Below, piece after piece: positions 48,495 to 58,141 of a stretch of DNA of 64,000 nt. Where the stretch lies: positions 124,001-188,000 of the forward strand of contig JAGZIW010000001.1 in the NCBI GenBank assembly GCA_018366035.1, written 5' to 3'. Both the position numbers and the translations under genes were made by a program. The notes under the pieces were generated by a model. It was not told the origin of the DNA and searched no databases. It saw nothing but the letters and a program-made list of their open reading frames with translations. Numbering within the stretch: the first letter of the stretch is position 1; each line of letters begins with the position of its first letter. Origin of the DNA: Butyricicoccus pullicaecorum (GTDB taxonomy: Bacteria > Bacillota > Clostridia > Oscillospirales > Butyricicoccaceae).

Positions 48495-50249
48495 ATGATG
48501 TCTGATAATCAGTATACGTTTGAAAACCCAGAATATCGGGATACCTATCGCCATACCGTTTCCCACATGCTTGCACAGGCTGTGAAACGCCTGTATCCAG
48601 AGGCAAAGCTTGCAATTGGTCCTGCAATTGACAATGGATTTTATTATGATATTGATCTGCCGTTTTCGCTGACACAGGAACATCTCGATGCAATTGAGGC
48701 GGAAATGAAGAAAATCAGCAAGGAAAAGCTGCCGCTGGAACGTTTTGAACTGCCCCGTGCAGAGGCGCGCCGCCTGATGGAGGAAAAGGAGGAGCCGTAT
48801 AAGGTAGAGCTGATTGATGATTTGCCTGAAGATGCAGTCATTTCTTTCTACAAACAGGGTGAGTTTACCGACCTCTGCGCAGGTCCGCATCTGGATTCCA
48901 CAGGCAGAGTGAAAGCAAATGCACTGAAGCTGACCTCTGTAACTGGTGCATATTGGCGCGGCGATGCAAATCGTAAGATGCTCCAGCGTATTTACGGTAC
49001 GGCATTTCCGAAGAAAGATGAGTTGGACGCATATCTTCAGCGCATTGAGGAGGCAAAGCGTCGGGACCATCGTAAGCTGGGCAAGGAACTCGGTCTGTTT
49101 ACGATGATGGAGGAGGGACCGGGATTCCCGTTCTTCCTGCCCAAGGGTATGATTCTTAAAAACACACTGATTGATTATTGGCGTGAAATTCATCGCAAGG
49201 CAGGATATCAGGAAGTATCTACCCCAATGATGATGAACCGTGCATTGTGGGAGCACTCTGGTCACTGGGCTCATTATAAAAATAATATGTACACCACGGT
49301 GATTGATGAGCAGGATTTTGCAATCAAGCCAATGAATTGCCCGGGAGGAATGTTGGTTTATAAGCATCAGCCGCACTCCTACCGTGAACTGCCGCTCCGT
49401 GTCGGTGAGCTTGGGCTGGTACACCGTCATGAACTGTCCGGTGCGCTGCATGGTCTGATGCGTGTCCGCTGCTTTACGCAGGACGATGCCCATATCTTTA
49501 TGACGCGCGAGCAGATCAAAGATGAAATCAAGGGTGTCTGCAAGCTGATTGACGATGTATATTCTCTGTTTGGATTCCCATATCATATCGAGCTGTCTAC
49601 GATGCCTGAAGATCACATGGGCGATGAGGCTGATTGGGAACTTGCTACCAATGGACTCAAAGCTGCACTTGAGGAAATGGGAAAAACGTATGTCATCAAT
49701 GAGGGTGACGGCGCATTCTATGGTCCAAAGATCGACTTCCATCTGGAGGATTGTCTGGGACGTACTTGGCAGTGTGGCACCATTCAGCTGGACTTCCAGA
49801 TGCCAGAGCGCTTTGAACTCGAATATACGGGCGCCGATGACCAGAAGCATCGTCCGGTTATGATTCACCGTGTCGTATTCGGCTCGATTGAACGCTTTAT
49901 TGGTATTTTGACCGAGCATTTTGCGGGCGCATTCCCAACATGGCTTGCTCCTGTACAGGTAAAGCTTTTGACGATGACCGACCGCAACTGTGCTTATACA
50001 GAAGAAATTCAGCGTCAGCTTGAGGAACTTGGATTCCGCACGGAAATAGACGCGCGAAATGAAAAGCTGGGTTACAAAATTCGTGAGGCACAGCTGGAAA
50101 AGGTTCCCTATATGCTGGTTCTGGGTGATAAGGAGGAGGCTGCCGGTGAGGTTGCCGTGCGTGACCGTCGTGACGGTAAGACAACCGTGATGCCGCTTGA
50201 GGAGTTTATTGAAAAGCTCACATATGAGGTAAAGTCCCGACTGAAATAA
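48495..50249 (+). CDS. thrS: threonine--tRNA ligase, short form
   Basis: ThrRS charges tRNA-Thr. The 584-residue protein starts directly before the editing domain (HTVSHMLAQAVKRLYPEAKLAIGPAIDNGFYYDID, the H-x3-H zinc site, and CAGPHLDSTGRVKANALKLT). It lacks the ~60-residue N-terminal TGS domain of E. coli ThrRS, as in many Clostridia. Motifs 1-3 are present: MMMNRALWEHSGHWAHYKNNMY, VHRHELSGALHGLMRVRCFTQDDAHIF and MIHRVVFGSIERFIGILTEHFAG. An anticodon domain ends the protein. Two ATGs at 48495 and 48498 share the site AAAGGA. It is controlled by the T-box. Confidence 0.96.
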   Translation: MMSDNQYTFENPEYRDTYRHTVSHMLAQAVKRLYPEAKLAIGPAIDNGFYYDIDLPFSLTQEHLDAIEAEMKKISKEKLPLERFELPRAEARRLMEEKEEPYKVELIDDLPEDAVISFYKQGEFTDLCAGPHLDSTGRVKANALKLTSVTGAYWRGDANRKMLQRIYGTAFPKKDELDAYLQRIEEAKRRDHRKLGKELGLFTMMEEGPGFPFFLPKGMILKNTLIDYWREIHRKAGYQEVSTPMMMNRALWEHSGHWAHYKNNMYTTVIDEQDFAIKPMNCPGGMLVYKHQPHSYRELPLRVGELGLVHRHELSGALHGLMRVRCFTQDDAHIFMTREQIKDEIKGVCKLIDDVYSLFGFPYHIELSTMPEDHMGDEADWELATNGLKAALEEMGKTYVINEGDGAFYGPKIDFHLEDCLGRTWQCGTIQLDFQMPERFELEYTGADDQKHRPVMIHRVVFGSIERFIGILTEHFAGAFPTWLAPVQVKLLTMTDRNCAYTEEIQRQLEELGFRTEIDARNEKLGYKIREAQLEKVPYMLVLGDKEEAAGEVAVRDRRDGKTTVMPLEEFIEKLTYEVKSRLK

Positions 50250-50261
50250 GAGTCTGTGTAC

Positions 50262-50282
50262 GGTGGGCTGTAAATGCCCACC
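50262..50282 (+). other. hairpin between thrS and proS
   Basis: GGTGGGC / GCCCACC, a 7-bp stem with a 7-base loop and no T run, so a weak terminator or processing hairpin at best. proS may therefore be read through from the thrS transcript. Confidence 0.45.
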
Positions 50283-50318
50283 TGTGCTTTGAATTTTACA
50301 GAAAAGGTGATTGTATAA

Positions 50319-51758
50319 ATGGCAGAGAATAAAAAACTGGTCTCAGAAATTACGTCCATGGACGTAGATTTTGCCCAGTGGTATACGGATATAGTGAAAA
50401 AAGCAGAGATGATCGATTATTCATCGGTCAAGGGCTGCGTCATTATGCGCCCTTATGCACAGGCTCTGTGGGAAAATATCCAAAAGACGCTTGATGGAAT
50501 GTTTAAGGAAACAGGACATGAGAATGTGGCAATGCCGCTCTTTATTCCAGAGTCCCTGCTTCAGAAGGAAAAGGATCATGTGGAGGGCTTTGCACCAGAG
50601 GTCGCATGGGTCACACATGGCGGTACAGAAAAGCTGGAGGAGCGTTTGTGTGTACGTCCGACCTCAGAGACGCTGTTCTGTGAGCATTATGCAAAGACAG
50701 TCCGCTCATGGCGTGATCTGCCCAAGCTGTATAATCAGTGGTGCTCAGTGGTACGTTGGGAAAAGACGACCCGTCCGTTCCTGCGTTCCCGTGAATTCTG
50801 GTGGCAGGAAGGGCATACTGTGCATGCGACCGAGCAGGAAGCACGCGAAGAAACGCTTCGTATGCTTGATACCTATGCAACCTTCTGTGAGGAATATCTG
50901 GCAATACCTGTATTGAAGGGACAGAAAACCGAGAAGGAACGGTTTGCGGGTGCAGAGGATACCTATACCATTGAGGCGATGATGCACGACGGCAAGGCAC
51001 TGCAGTCGGGTACCTCACATTATTTTGGAGATGGATTTGCACGTGCATTCAATATGCAGTTTACCGATCAAAACAATACCCTGCAATATATGTATCAGAC
51101 ATCATGGGGGGTATCGACTCGTCTCATTGGCGCAATTATTATGACACACGGCGACAATGAAGGTCTGGTGCTTCCGCCGAAGATCGCGCCCTTCCAAATT
51201 GTTGTCATTCCGGTTGCATCACATAAACAGGGCGTAACGGAAAAGGCAACAGAACTGTATGAGACGCTCAAAAAGGCTGGGATTCGTGCAAAGATCGACC
51301 TTAGTGGCAACCGCCCGGGCTGGAAGTTTGCAGAGTATGAGATGAAGGGATTCCCGCTGCGTCTCGAGGTTGGACCGCGCGATATGGAAAACGGACAATG
51401 TGTCATTGTGCGTCGTGACAACCGAGAAAAAACGGTTGTGAAATTTGAGGACGTGGCTGCTGTTGTTTCACAGCTGTTGGATACGGTACAAAATGCGCTG
51501 TTTGATAAGGCGCTTAAAAATCGCGAGGAGCACACGTATGTTGCACACTCGCTCGAAGATATGAAGCATATTCTCAAGGCGCATACAGGCTTTGTGAAGT
51601 CTATGTGGTGCGGAGATCGGGCATGTGAGGAGAAGGTCAAGGAAGAAACCGGAATGCCTTCTCGTTGTATGCCGTTTGAACAGGAAAATCTGGGTGAGGT
51701 CTGCCCGATTTGCGGTAAGCCAGCCAAGAAGATGATTGTTTGGGGCATTGCATATTGA
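50319..51758 (+). CDS. proS: proline--tRNA ligase, archaeal/eukaryote-like type (ProS type 3)
   Basis: ProRS charges tRNA-Pro. The 479-residue protein has WYTDIVKKAEMIDYSSVKGCVIMRPYA, CVRPTSETLF, WEKTTRPFLRSREFWWQEGHT (motif 2) and GVSTRLIGAIIMTHGDNEGLVLPP (motif 3). An anticodon domain follows, and a C-terminal zinc-type domain with Cys in CGDRACEEK and CPICGKPAKKM ends at a terminal Tyr. This is the short type without the editing insertion found in E. coli ProRS. AAAGG precedes the ATG. It may share the Thr T-box transcript with thrS. Confidence 0.96.
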   Translation: MAENKKLVSEITSMDVDFAQWYTDIVKKAEMIDYSSVKGCVIMRPYAQALWENIQKTLDGMFKETGHENVAMPLFIPESLLQKEKDHVEGFAPEVAWVTHGGTEKLEERLCVRPTSETLFCEHYAKTVRSWRDLPKLYNQWCSVVRWEKTTRPFLRSREFWWQEGHTVHATEQEAREETLRMLDTYATFCEEYLAIPVLKGQKTEKERFAGAEDTYTIEAMMHDGKALQSGTSHYFGDGFARAFNMQFTDQNNTLQYMYQTSWGVSTRLIGAIIMTHGDNEGLVLPPKIAPFQIVVIPVASHKQGVTEKATELYETLKKAGIRAKIDLSGNRPGWKFAEYEMKGFPLRLEVGPRDMENGQCVIVRRDNREKTVVKFEDVAAVVSQLLDTVQNALFDKALKNREEHTYVAHSLEDMKHILKAHTGFVKSMWCGDRACEEKVKEETGMPSRCMPFEQENLGEVCPICGKPAKKMIVWGIAY

Positions 51759-51771
51759 TGATTTACAATGG

Positions 51772-51795
51772 GGGTCGCGCATTTTTGCGCGGCCC
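51772..51795 (+). terminator. possible terminator after proS
   Basis: GGGTCGCGC / GCGCGGCCC, a 9-bp GC-rich stem with one wobble pair. The T tail is weak. Confidence 0.5.
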
Positions 51796-51827
51796 TTGTA
51801 CTATGTGAAAGCGAGGAGGAAATAAAG

Positions 51828-52790
51828 ATGCCGATTGGAGATGCCGTACCGTTGACAGACCCTGCACAGACGGTCACAGATGTGGCGGAAACTGTTGTTG
51901 GTGCAGTTGTGCCGGATTCATGGTGGGGCGGCATTGTAAAGTTTTTTTATTATTCTGATCTGGGCCGTTTTGTGGGAAAGGTTTTATTGATTACCATAAC
52001 GATTTTGGTGACCATGATTGCGGTGAAATTGATTAACCGTGCATTTAATCAGATGATTGCCAAAATGAAGCAGAGTAATCAGTCAGGAGCGACTTTGGCT
52101 GCATTTTTGCGCTATCCGATTTTATTTATTGTTTATTTTTCTGCAATTGCAGTAATTGTATCAGGTATTCCAATGCTGAATGATGCTGTTACCAAGCTGA
52201 TGGCAGCTGGCGGTGTGCTGGCAGTCGTTTTTGGTGTAGCCAGTCAGGAAGCTCTGGGTTCGGTTGCAAGCGGTATTATGATTTTGGTTTTCAAGCCCTT
52301 TGTGATTGGAGATGTTGTCAATGTGATTTCGCAGGGAGTCACTGGTACGGTTGAGGATATTACGTTGCGCCATACGGTGCTCCGAACCATCGAAAACAAA
52401 CGGATTATCGTTCCAAACAGTACAATGAATACATCAATCGTAGAGAATGCAGATTATGGCGACAAGAATGTTTGTCTCACAATGGATGTTGGGATTACTT
52501 ATGAATCAGATATTGACCATGCCTTGGCGTTGCTGGCTGAAGTCGTTGGGGAGCACCCAGATTATTTGGATCGTCGTACACCGGAGGAGCGGGACAAGGG
52601 GAACCCGAAAGTGGTTGTGCGCGTGTCAGAACTTGCAGATTCAGCGGTGGTTTTGCGCGCGCTGCTTTGGGGCAAGGATAATGCAACGACCTTTGCCATG
52701 CGGGCAGATTTGCTGCGCCACATTAAAAAGCGATTTGATAAAGAGGGGATTGATTTGGCGTATCCCCATCTGGTTGTTGTGAGCAAGTAA
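51828..52790 (+). CDS. MscS-family mechanosensitive channel
   Basis: A 320-residue small-conductance-type channel that opens with membrane tension to release solutes. It has three predicted membrane segments (FVGKVLLITITILVTMIAVKLI, FLRYPILFIVYFSAIAVIVSGI and the pore helix AAGGVLAVVFGVASQEALGSVASGIMIL). The conserved beta domain (PFVIGDVVNVISQGVTGTVEDITLRHTVLRTIENKRIIVPNS) follows. The start at 51828 has GAGGAGGAA upstream; earlier in-frame readings from 51768 have none. It sits before the SLH genes but is functionally separate. Confidence 0.93.
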   Translation: MPIGDAVPLTDPAQTVTDVAETVVGAVVPDSWWGGIVKFFYYSDLGRFVGKVLLITITILVTMIAVKLINRAFNQMIAKMKQSNQSGATLAAFLRYPILFIVYFSAIAVIVSGIPMLNDAVTKLMAAGGVLAVVFGVASQEALGSVASGIMILVFKPFVIGDVVNVISQGVTGTVEDITLRHTVLRTIENKRIIVPNSTMNTSIVENADYGDKNVCLTMDVGITYESDIDHALALLAEVVGEHPDYLDRRTPEERDKGNPKVVVRVSELADSAVVLRALLWGKDNATTFAMRADLLRHIKKRFDKEGIDLAYPHLVVVSK

Positions 52791-52806
52791 TGTGAGGAGG
52801 AGTATT

Positions 52807-54057
52807 ATGAAACGATTGATTGCTGGACTTTGTGCCTTTGGGCTGTTATCTGGTGTTGCAGGTGCGGTCGTGTCGGAAATGACACCGCCGCCGCCGGAAG
52901 AAAGTACTGTTGTGACGACACCTGCAATTGATTATACCAATAGTGCAGATATCCTGTATGCACTGGGACTATTCCAAGGAGTCGGATTTGACGCACAGGG
53001 AAAGCCCTTGTATGATTTGGGCGCACGGTGTACCCGTGCAGAAGCGGCTGTCATGCTGATGCGCTTGCTGGGACTGGAAAAAGAGGCACAGACAGCGCCG
53101 GAAGGACCGTTTACAGATTTGCAGGATTGGCAAAAGCCGGCGGTCAATCTGCTTTATCAAAAGGGTATGATTTCTGGTGCAAGTGCAGATAAGTTTGAGC
53201 CGGAAGCACCATGCACAGTGGAAATGTATACGACCTTTATGCTGCGTGCATTGGGATACTCCGATAAGAAAGGGGACTTCCGCTATGAAAGTGCACCGGT
53301 TTTTGGTATGCAGATTGGATTGTTAGACAATTTTTCCTGCGATATTGGAGATTTCAGACGCGATGATGCTGTACAGATGAGCCGCATGGCATTGGAACTG
53401 TGCCCGAAGGGTGAAAAAGATACTTTGATTGCCCAGCTTGTTGCACAGGGTGTTGTGGATAAGAAGCAGGCAGAACTGATTCTTGGAGAGACGAAGCAGA
53501 TTGCAGATGTGCAGAATAAGGCAGCAGCTGCGATTCCGTATGCCGCAGATGTATTTGCATCGCTGATTGACCGTGAAACGAAAAGCACAATGAGCCTGCG
53601 TGGAAGTCTGGTGGATCAGGGCAGACAAGCTGTTTTACATGGTATGCTGTCCGTTGCAATGAAGGACGGATATTCGGTTTCACAAAAGGTGTCTGTTGTA
53701 AGAGACAGCTCAGGCATTTCCATTTCGCCTCTGAGTAATCGAAACTATCGAGACGATCAAGTTGCTGCGATGCTGCGGGAAACCAATCTATTGTCGCTTG
53801 TCATGTCCATTGTGCCTGCACGCAGTCTGTTGGGAGAGATTCAAGTCTATGGCGACACTGTTACGCTGCCGCTTGCAGCCGGAACTGCCGAGTTGAAGTT
53901 TGAGGAGGACGGTACACTCGCGGAGCGTACCTTGAATATGAACCTACACAATGTTTCTTATCATGTGACTGCAAAAACGACTAAGAGCGGTACAGGTATA
54001 GAGCTGTTTGTCCCGGGAAATTATTGGCAATTCATTAAAATTTCTCATATTGCTTAA
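52807..54057 (+). CDS. SLH-domain surface protein 1 of a paralogous set
   Basis: A 416-residue exported protein with a signal peptide (MKRLIAGLCAFGLLSGVAGAVV). Two or three SLH-like repeats come next (about residues 40-190: YTNSADILYALGLF, CTRAEAAVMLMRLLG, WQKPAVNLLYQKGMISGASADKFEPEAPCTVEMYTTFMLRALG). A C-terminal domain of about 200 residues follows (TKSTMSLRGSLVDQGRQAVLHGMLS onward), similar in design to the next two SLH proteins. SLH repeats suggest wall-polymer binding; the C-terminal domain recalls LolA/LppX-like or DUF6612-type lipoprotein folds. GGAGGAG precedes the start. Confidence 0.82.
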   Translation: MKRLIAGLCAFGLLSGVAGAVVSEMTPPPPEESTVVTTPAIDYTNSADILYALGLFQGVGFDAQGKPLYDLGARCTRAEAAVMLMRLLGLEKEAQTAPEGPFTDLQDWQKPAVNLLYQKGMISGASADKFEPEAPCTVEMYTTFMLRALGYSDKKGDFRYESAPVFGMQIGLLDNFSCDIGDFRRDDAVQMSRMALELCPKGEKDTLIAQLVAQGVVDKKQAELILGETKQIADVQNKAAAAIPYAADVFASLIDRETKSTMSLRGSLVDQGRQAVLHGMLSVAMKDGYSVSQKVSVVRDSSGISISPLSNRNYRDDQVAAMLRETNLLSLVMSIVPARSLLGEIQVYGDTVTLPLAAGTAELKFEEDGTLAERTLNMNLHNVSYHVTAKTTKSGTGIELFVPGNYWQFIKISHIA

Positions 54058-54073
54058 AATCAGATAGGTTACC

Positions 54074-54112
54074 AAAAATACGCATTTTGTTTGAGTCAAG
54101 ATGCGTATTTTT
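54074..54112 (+). terminator. terminator after SLH gene 1
   Basis: AAAATACGCAT / ATGCGTATTTTT with a 15-base loop. Confidence 0.75.
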
Positions 54113-54157
54113 GTGTAAAAAAATTATGAACAGATATTGGAAAAGGAGGAAAAATAG

Positions 54158-54185
54158 TTGCTTTCTCTGATTAAAGTGATATAAT
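54158..54185 (+). promoter_or_regulatory. promoter of SLH gene 2
   Basis: TTGCTT (54158-54163), 16 bases and TATAAT (54180-54185). Confidence 0.65.
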
Positions 54186-54219
54186 AAGCACAGACTCGTT
54201 CTGAGGAGGATGATTGGAA

Positions 54220-55731
54220 ATGAAAAAGGTTATGAAATCTATGGTAGTTGGCTCTTTTGTGGCTGCAATGCTCGCATCTGGTGCATCAGCTGCCGATTTT
54301 ACAAGCAGCGCAGATGTGCTCAAGGAGCTGGGATTGTTTAATGGCTCTGAGGCGGGCTATGAGTTGGACCGTGCACCAGATCGTGCAGAGGCTGCTACCA
54401 TGCTCGTGCGTCTGTTGGGTAAGGAGGCAGAGGCAAAATCCTATTATGAGGCGAATGCTGCAAAGTTCCCCTTTACAGATATGGAGGGCGGATATGCATG
54501 GGCAAAGCCTTATGTGGCATGGCTTCAGAGTCAGGGACTGACCTCTGGAGCGTCAGCAACCACATTTGAGCCGGGCAGCAAGTGCACTGCGCAGCAGTAT
54601 ACGACCTTCTTGATGCGCGCTCTGGGATACTCTGATGCAAAGGGCGGCGATTTTACTTATGAAAATGCAATTGACTTCGCAACCGAAAAGAATGTTGTGG
54701 ACGCATTCAACTTAGACGAGGATAACTTCATGCGCGATGAAGTAGTTGCAATGAGTTATACTGCGCTGTCTGCTGCACCAAAGAGTGGTGAAACAGACCT
54801 CCTGACCAAGCTGGTTGCAGATAAGGCAGTTCCCGAGGACAAGGCTGCACCGGTACAAAAGACCTTTGCCGCTCTGCGCAGCTTCAATAAGGCGTATGAA
54901 TCCGTTGCTGCTACAACATCGGTAGATGGTGCTGCGAACTTTACCATGAATCTCAAGGCTGCAGAGGAGTCCGTAGATGCTGTCGGTAAATTTACAGTGC
55001 AGGTAAAGGCGGATCCGGCAAAGATTCAGGAAATGCAGATGTCTATGAAGGGCAGCCTGACAATGAGCGTTCCGACAGAAGATGGCAAGACACAAAAGGT
55101 AGAAATGCCAATGGAAATGTATGTCAAGGACGGCGTTTCATACACAAAGTTTATGGACCAGAAGGTAAAGCAGGACATGGATCTCGATACCATGTTCAAG
55201 GGCATCGACCTGCAAAGCTTGGCTGGCATGAAGAGTGTACCGCTTTGCATGGTAGACAGCATCTCTCAGGAAGGCGATACCTATAAGATGAGCTACAATG
55301 CAGATGTATTCAATGGTATGTTTGCAGAGATTTTCAGCCAGATGACTGGTCAGATCGAGATCACCGAGGAAATGAAGAAGCAGGGTATTACAGAGGATAT
55401 GCTCAAGATGAGCATGGATTTGAGCAAAGCTGACATTGAGATGAATTTCAAGGAAGGCGGACTGTATAGCCAGAAGGCTGACATGGCAATGAGCATGGAA
55501 GTCATGGGTCAGAAGATTGACGCTTCTATTGTGATGGACGTTACCACAACAAAGACTGGTGATACAGTCGAGGTCAGCTATCCAAGTGATTTGGAGAGCT
55601 ATAAGACCGTAGAAGAGTTGGGTGCCGAGGTCGAAAAAACAGAGGACACAGACAAGAAGGACGATGCTGCATCTGACAAAAAGACTGAGGCAGAAGACGA
55701 AAAGAAAGATGAAGCGGATAAGGCAGAATAA
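54220..55731 (+). CDS. SLH-domain surface protein 2 with acidic tail
   Basis: A 503-residue secreted protein with a signal peptide (SMVVGSFVAAMLASGASA). Its SLH region reads DFTSSADVLKELGLFNGSEAGYELDRAPDRAEAATMLVRLLG, then AKPYVAWLQSQGLTSGASATTFEPGSKCTAQQYTTFLMRALG. A large lysine/methionine-rich domain (about 220-460; SMKGSLTMSVPTEDGKTQKVEMPMEMYVKDG) resembles DUF6612 or LppX folds. The last ~30 residues are a Glu/Asp/Lys tail. GAGGAGG precedes the ATG at 54220. Its codon use suggests high expression. It is the most complete of the paralogous set. Confidence 0.85.
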   Translation: MKKVMKSMVVGSFVAAMLASGASAADFTSSADVLKELGLFNGSEAGYELDRAPDRAEAATMLVRLLGKEAEAKSYYEANAAKFPFTDMEGGYAWAKPYVAWLQSQGLTSGASATTFEPGSKCTAQQYTTFLMRALGYSDAKGGDFTYENAIDFATEKNVVDAFNLDEDNFMRDEVVAMSYTALSAAPKSGETDLLTKLVADKAVPEDKAAPVQKTFAALRSFNKAYESVAATTSVDGAANFTMNLKAAEESVDAVGKFTVQVKADPAKIQEMQMSMKGSLTMSVPTEDGKTQKVEMPMEMYVKDGVSYTKFMDQKVKQDMDLDTMFKGIDLQSLAGMKSVPLCMVDSISQEGDTYKMSYNADVFNGMFAEIFSQMTGQIEITEEMKKQGITEDMLKMSMDLSKADIEMNFKEGGLYSQKADMAMSMEVMGQKIDASIVMDVTTTKTGDTVEVSYPSDLESYKTVEELGAEVEKTEDTDKKDDAASDKKTEAEDEKKDEADKAE

Positions 55732-56120
55732 GCTGCAAGTGGCTGCTTTGGCTGATGCGTTTCCGAAAATATTCAACTGGCAGATGGGTGAATGAAATAT
55801 TTTGTCCCAGACTGTTGAAAACGTCGGCTGTGTCGTTTATGAAATTTTGTAAAAGCCGTGCTTGTGCATGATTTTTTACACAGAAAAATGCCCGAAATCG
55901 CTCGTTTATGTGCGGTTTCGGGCATTTCTTATTCGGAGTATTCTGTCTGATGAAGAATGAGAAAAAACTATATTTTTTAGGCGGGATCAAATGAGTGCAT
56001 GAAAAATATCATGTACCTGACTTTTGCTTTATGCTACAATAAGGTTAACTACAATGACACTGGCTTTTCAGATTGCCAGCCTGAAAAAATATACAGCATA
56101 TAGAAGAAAAGGGGGATCTG
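55732..56120. other. 389-base intergenic region with repeat copy B
   Basis: It holds repeat copy B and, near 56035, an extended TGC-TACAAT element that could be the lipoprotein promoter. No gene is supported. Confidence 0.55.
55848..55942. repeat. dispersed repeat copy B, a terminator-like hairpin element
   Basis: The core CACAGAAAAATGCCCGA, ATCGCTC, then CGGTTTCGGGCAT matches copy A at 14388-14482. It forms the same hairpin and lies downstream of SLH gene 2. Confidence 0.7.
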
Positions 56121-57026
56121 ATGAAGTATTGTATTGGAATGCTGATAGGGATTTGCTTGCTCACAGGATGCAGTATGCTGCCCTCTGCGTGGTATCGTTT
56201 GGAGGAATCGCAGATATACCAGCAGAATCCCGTATATGATGTGGCTGAAGATGCCCCAACAAAGCTGGAGGATATCATACTGTATGAGATAGCTCATAAT
56301 AGAACCGAGGAACTAATGGATCGTTTTGCTCCGAGTACCGTAGAAGAATTGGGCGAGGAAAATTTACGGGCGCAAATTGAGCAGATGAATGAAATTTTAC
56401 ATGGGACAATTGAGCGGCATACTGTAGAAACAACTGGATTTTCCTCTTATCGCGGCAGAGGGGGAAAACGCTCCACAGGATATCTTATGACCTTGTATAC
56501 AGATAAGGAGATTTTTCTGCTTTTTTATCAGAACTGCACAGAAGATACCAGTGCACCTGACCATAAGAATAATTCACAGAGCATTGGGCTGACAAGTATG
56601 TGCCTGATTCCGGCGTATTTATGGCATGACCGTGAGAACACCCCAAAGGACGCCAGAGAAGGTGTTAAAATATATCAGCCGGAGCGATATGCACGGGATA
56701 TCGCCTATCCAGATAAGACTTATACCATGTACAGCATAGAGTATTTGCAGGTGACGTCGACAGCGTACAGCTTTGAAACAGAAATTTGTCATACGTTGAT
56801 GGATCTTCTGAGCACACAATGTGGATTTGTAGGCGATATCACTTATGCAGAGTCCAATACAATCGAATCATCTTTATATGGAAGTGCGTTTACACAGATG
56901 GTTCAAGATGAAAATGGAACGAAATTTTATATCAAAACAGAATACTTAGATGAGGGCGGTAAGCAAATTACCTGTATTGCAGATGAACAACAGAATATCA
57001 TCTATCAAAACCCAAAAAATAATTAG
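56121..57026 (+). CDS. DUF5104-type lipoprotein
   Basis: A 301-residue predicted lipoprotein with the lipobox LLTGC (Cys at residue 16). The N-terminal half (about residues 50-150: KLEDIILYEIAHNRTEELMDRFAPSTVEELGEENL, FSSYRGRGGKRSTGYLMTLYTDKEIFLLFYQ) matches the pattern of DUF5104 proteins, found widely in Clostridia. The C-terminal half (about 190-301) looks like a second compact domain (IYQPERYARDIAYPDKTYTMYSIEYLQV). The function is unknown. GGGGG lies before the start. Confidence 0.72.
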   Translation: MKYCIGMLIGICLLTGCSMLPSAWYRLEESQIYQQNPVYDVAEDAPTKLEDIILYEIAHNRTEELMDRFAPSTVEELGEENLRAQIEQMNEILHGTIERHTVETTGFSSYRGRGGKRSTGYLMTLYTDKEIFLLFYQNCTEDTSAPDHKNNSQSIGLTSMCLIPAYLWHDRENTPKDAREGVKIYQPERYARDIAYPDKTYTMYSIEYLQVTSTAYSFETEICHTLMDLLSTQCGFVGDITYAESNTIESSLYGSAFTQMVQDENGTKFYIKTEYLDEGGKQITCIADEQQNIIYQNPKNN

Positions 57027-57061
57027 GACTTGCCATCTTTTCGATAGACAGCAAGTCCTTT
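57025..57061. terminator. terminator between the lipoprotein and ldh genes
   Basis: AGGACTTGC / GCAAGTCCTT, between convergent genes, with T-rich flanks in both directions. The left arm overlaps the lipoprotein stop codon. Confidence 0.8.
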
Positions 57062-57074
57062 GACAGTATTTCCG

Positions 57075-58016
57075 TCATCGGTTTATCGAATCCAAAAGAG
57101 AACGAAGCTTTCCGGCAGAAGATTCCAGCTGCTTTTTCTCTTCGTAACTCAGCGGCAGATCGAGCACGGCTTCTACACCATTTTGCCCCAGAACAGTAGG
57201 CAGACCCAGACAAATTTCACGCACGCCATAGCGGTCTTGAATCACCGAGGAAACAGGAAGTACCGAGCGTTCATTGCGTACAATGGCGCGCGCAATGCGC
57301 AGGATCGCCATACCAATTCCATAATAGGTTGCGCCCTTGCTGTCGATGATGTGATATGCGGAATCTCTGACATTGTGGTAAATATCGTCCAGTACTTTCT
57401 GTGAAAATTCTTTTCCAGTAATGCGGCAGTAATCGGGCAGATCCATGCCGGAAATATTGGCAGATGACCACACGGCAAGTTCACTGTCACCATGTTCTCC
57501 GATGATAAATGCGTGTACATTGCGGCTGTCGACCTGTAAATGCTGTCCGACGAGATATTTGAGTCGGGCGGTGTCTAAAACAGTGCCGGTTCCGATAACG
57601 CGGCTTGTGGGCAGACCAGAGATTTTTTGTGCAAGATAGGTGAGTAGATCTACGGGATTGGATACAATAAGCAGAATACAGTCGGGGGCAACTGGCAGAA
57701 CGGCACTTAAAATACTTTGTAGGATTGCCTCATTGCGATGCAGCAAATCAATGCGGGTCTCATTTGGCTTTTGGTTTGCACCTGCGGCGAGTATGATTAG
57801 ACCACAGTCCTTAAGGTCTTGATAATCACCGGCATGTACAGAGCAGGGTTGTGCAAAGGAAACACCGTGGCTGATATCAGCCGCCTCTCCCTCTGCCTTG
57901 GCACGGTTGACGTCGAGCAGCACCAGCTCGGAAAATAGTCCGCTGGTTGCGAGCGTGTAAGCAGCAGTCGCACCGACAAAGCCTGTTCCAATGACTGCGC
58001 ATTTTTGTAAATTCAT
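57075..58016 (-). CDS. ldh: L-lactate dehydrogenase
   Basis: LDH reduces pyruvate to L-lactate and regenerates NAD. The 313-residue protein has the Rossmann start CAVIGTGFVGATAAYTLATSG, the substrate-loop QKPNETRIDLLHRN with catalytic Arg, LLIVSNPVDLLTYLAQKISGLP (Asn and Asp contacts) and FIIGEHGDSELAVWSSANISG with catalytic His. Gln rather than Arg in the QKPNETR loop fits lactate rather than malate as substrate. GGAGGAG precedes the start. The organism probably ferments sugars partly to lactate. Confidence 0.94.
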   Translation of the reverse strand: MNLQKCAVIGTGFVGATAAYTLATSGLFSELVLLDVNRAKAEGEAADISHGVSFAQPCSVHAGDYQDLKDCGLIILAAGANQKPNETRIDLLHRNEAILQSILSAVLPVAPDCILLIVSNPVDLLTYLAQKISGLPTSRVIGTGTVLDTARLKYLVGQHLQVDSRNVHAFIIGEHGDSELAVWSSANISGMDLPDYCRITGKEFSQKVLDDIYHNVRDSAYHIIDSKGATYYGIGMAILRIARAIVRNERSVLPVSSVIQDRYGVREICLGLPTVLGQNGVEAVLDLPLSYEEKKQLESSAGKLRSLLDSINR

Positions 58017-58141
58017 AATATGCTCCTCCTGTCTTAACTTTAGCGTGTTTGATTTGTATGGGATCCATACATGGAAAAAATTTATTTTGTCAGCGTATGA
58101 TAAGTATGATACAATATCAGACAGATTAAAAATAGAAAATC

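Noticed and set aside
48435..49919. A 494-codon frame opposite thrS
   Set aside because: It is antisense to thrS and its T-box terminator, with unlikely composition and no ribosome site.
50250..50318. T-box for proS
   Set aside because: The 69-base gap is far too short and lacks the TGGNACC sequence.
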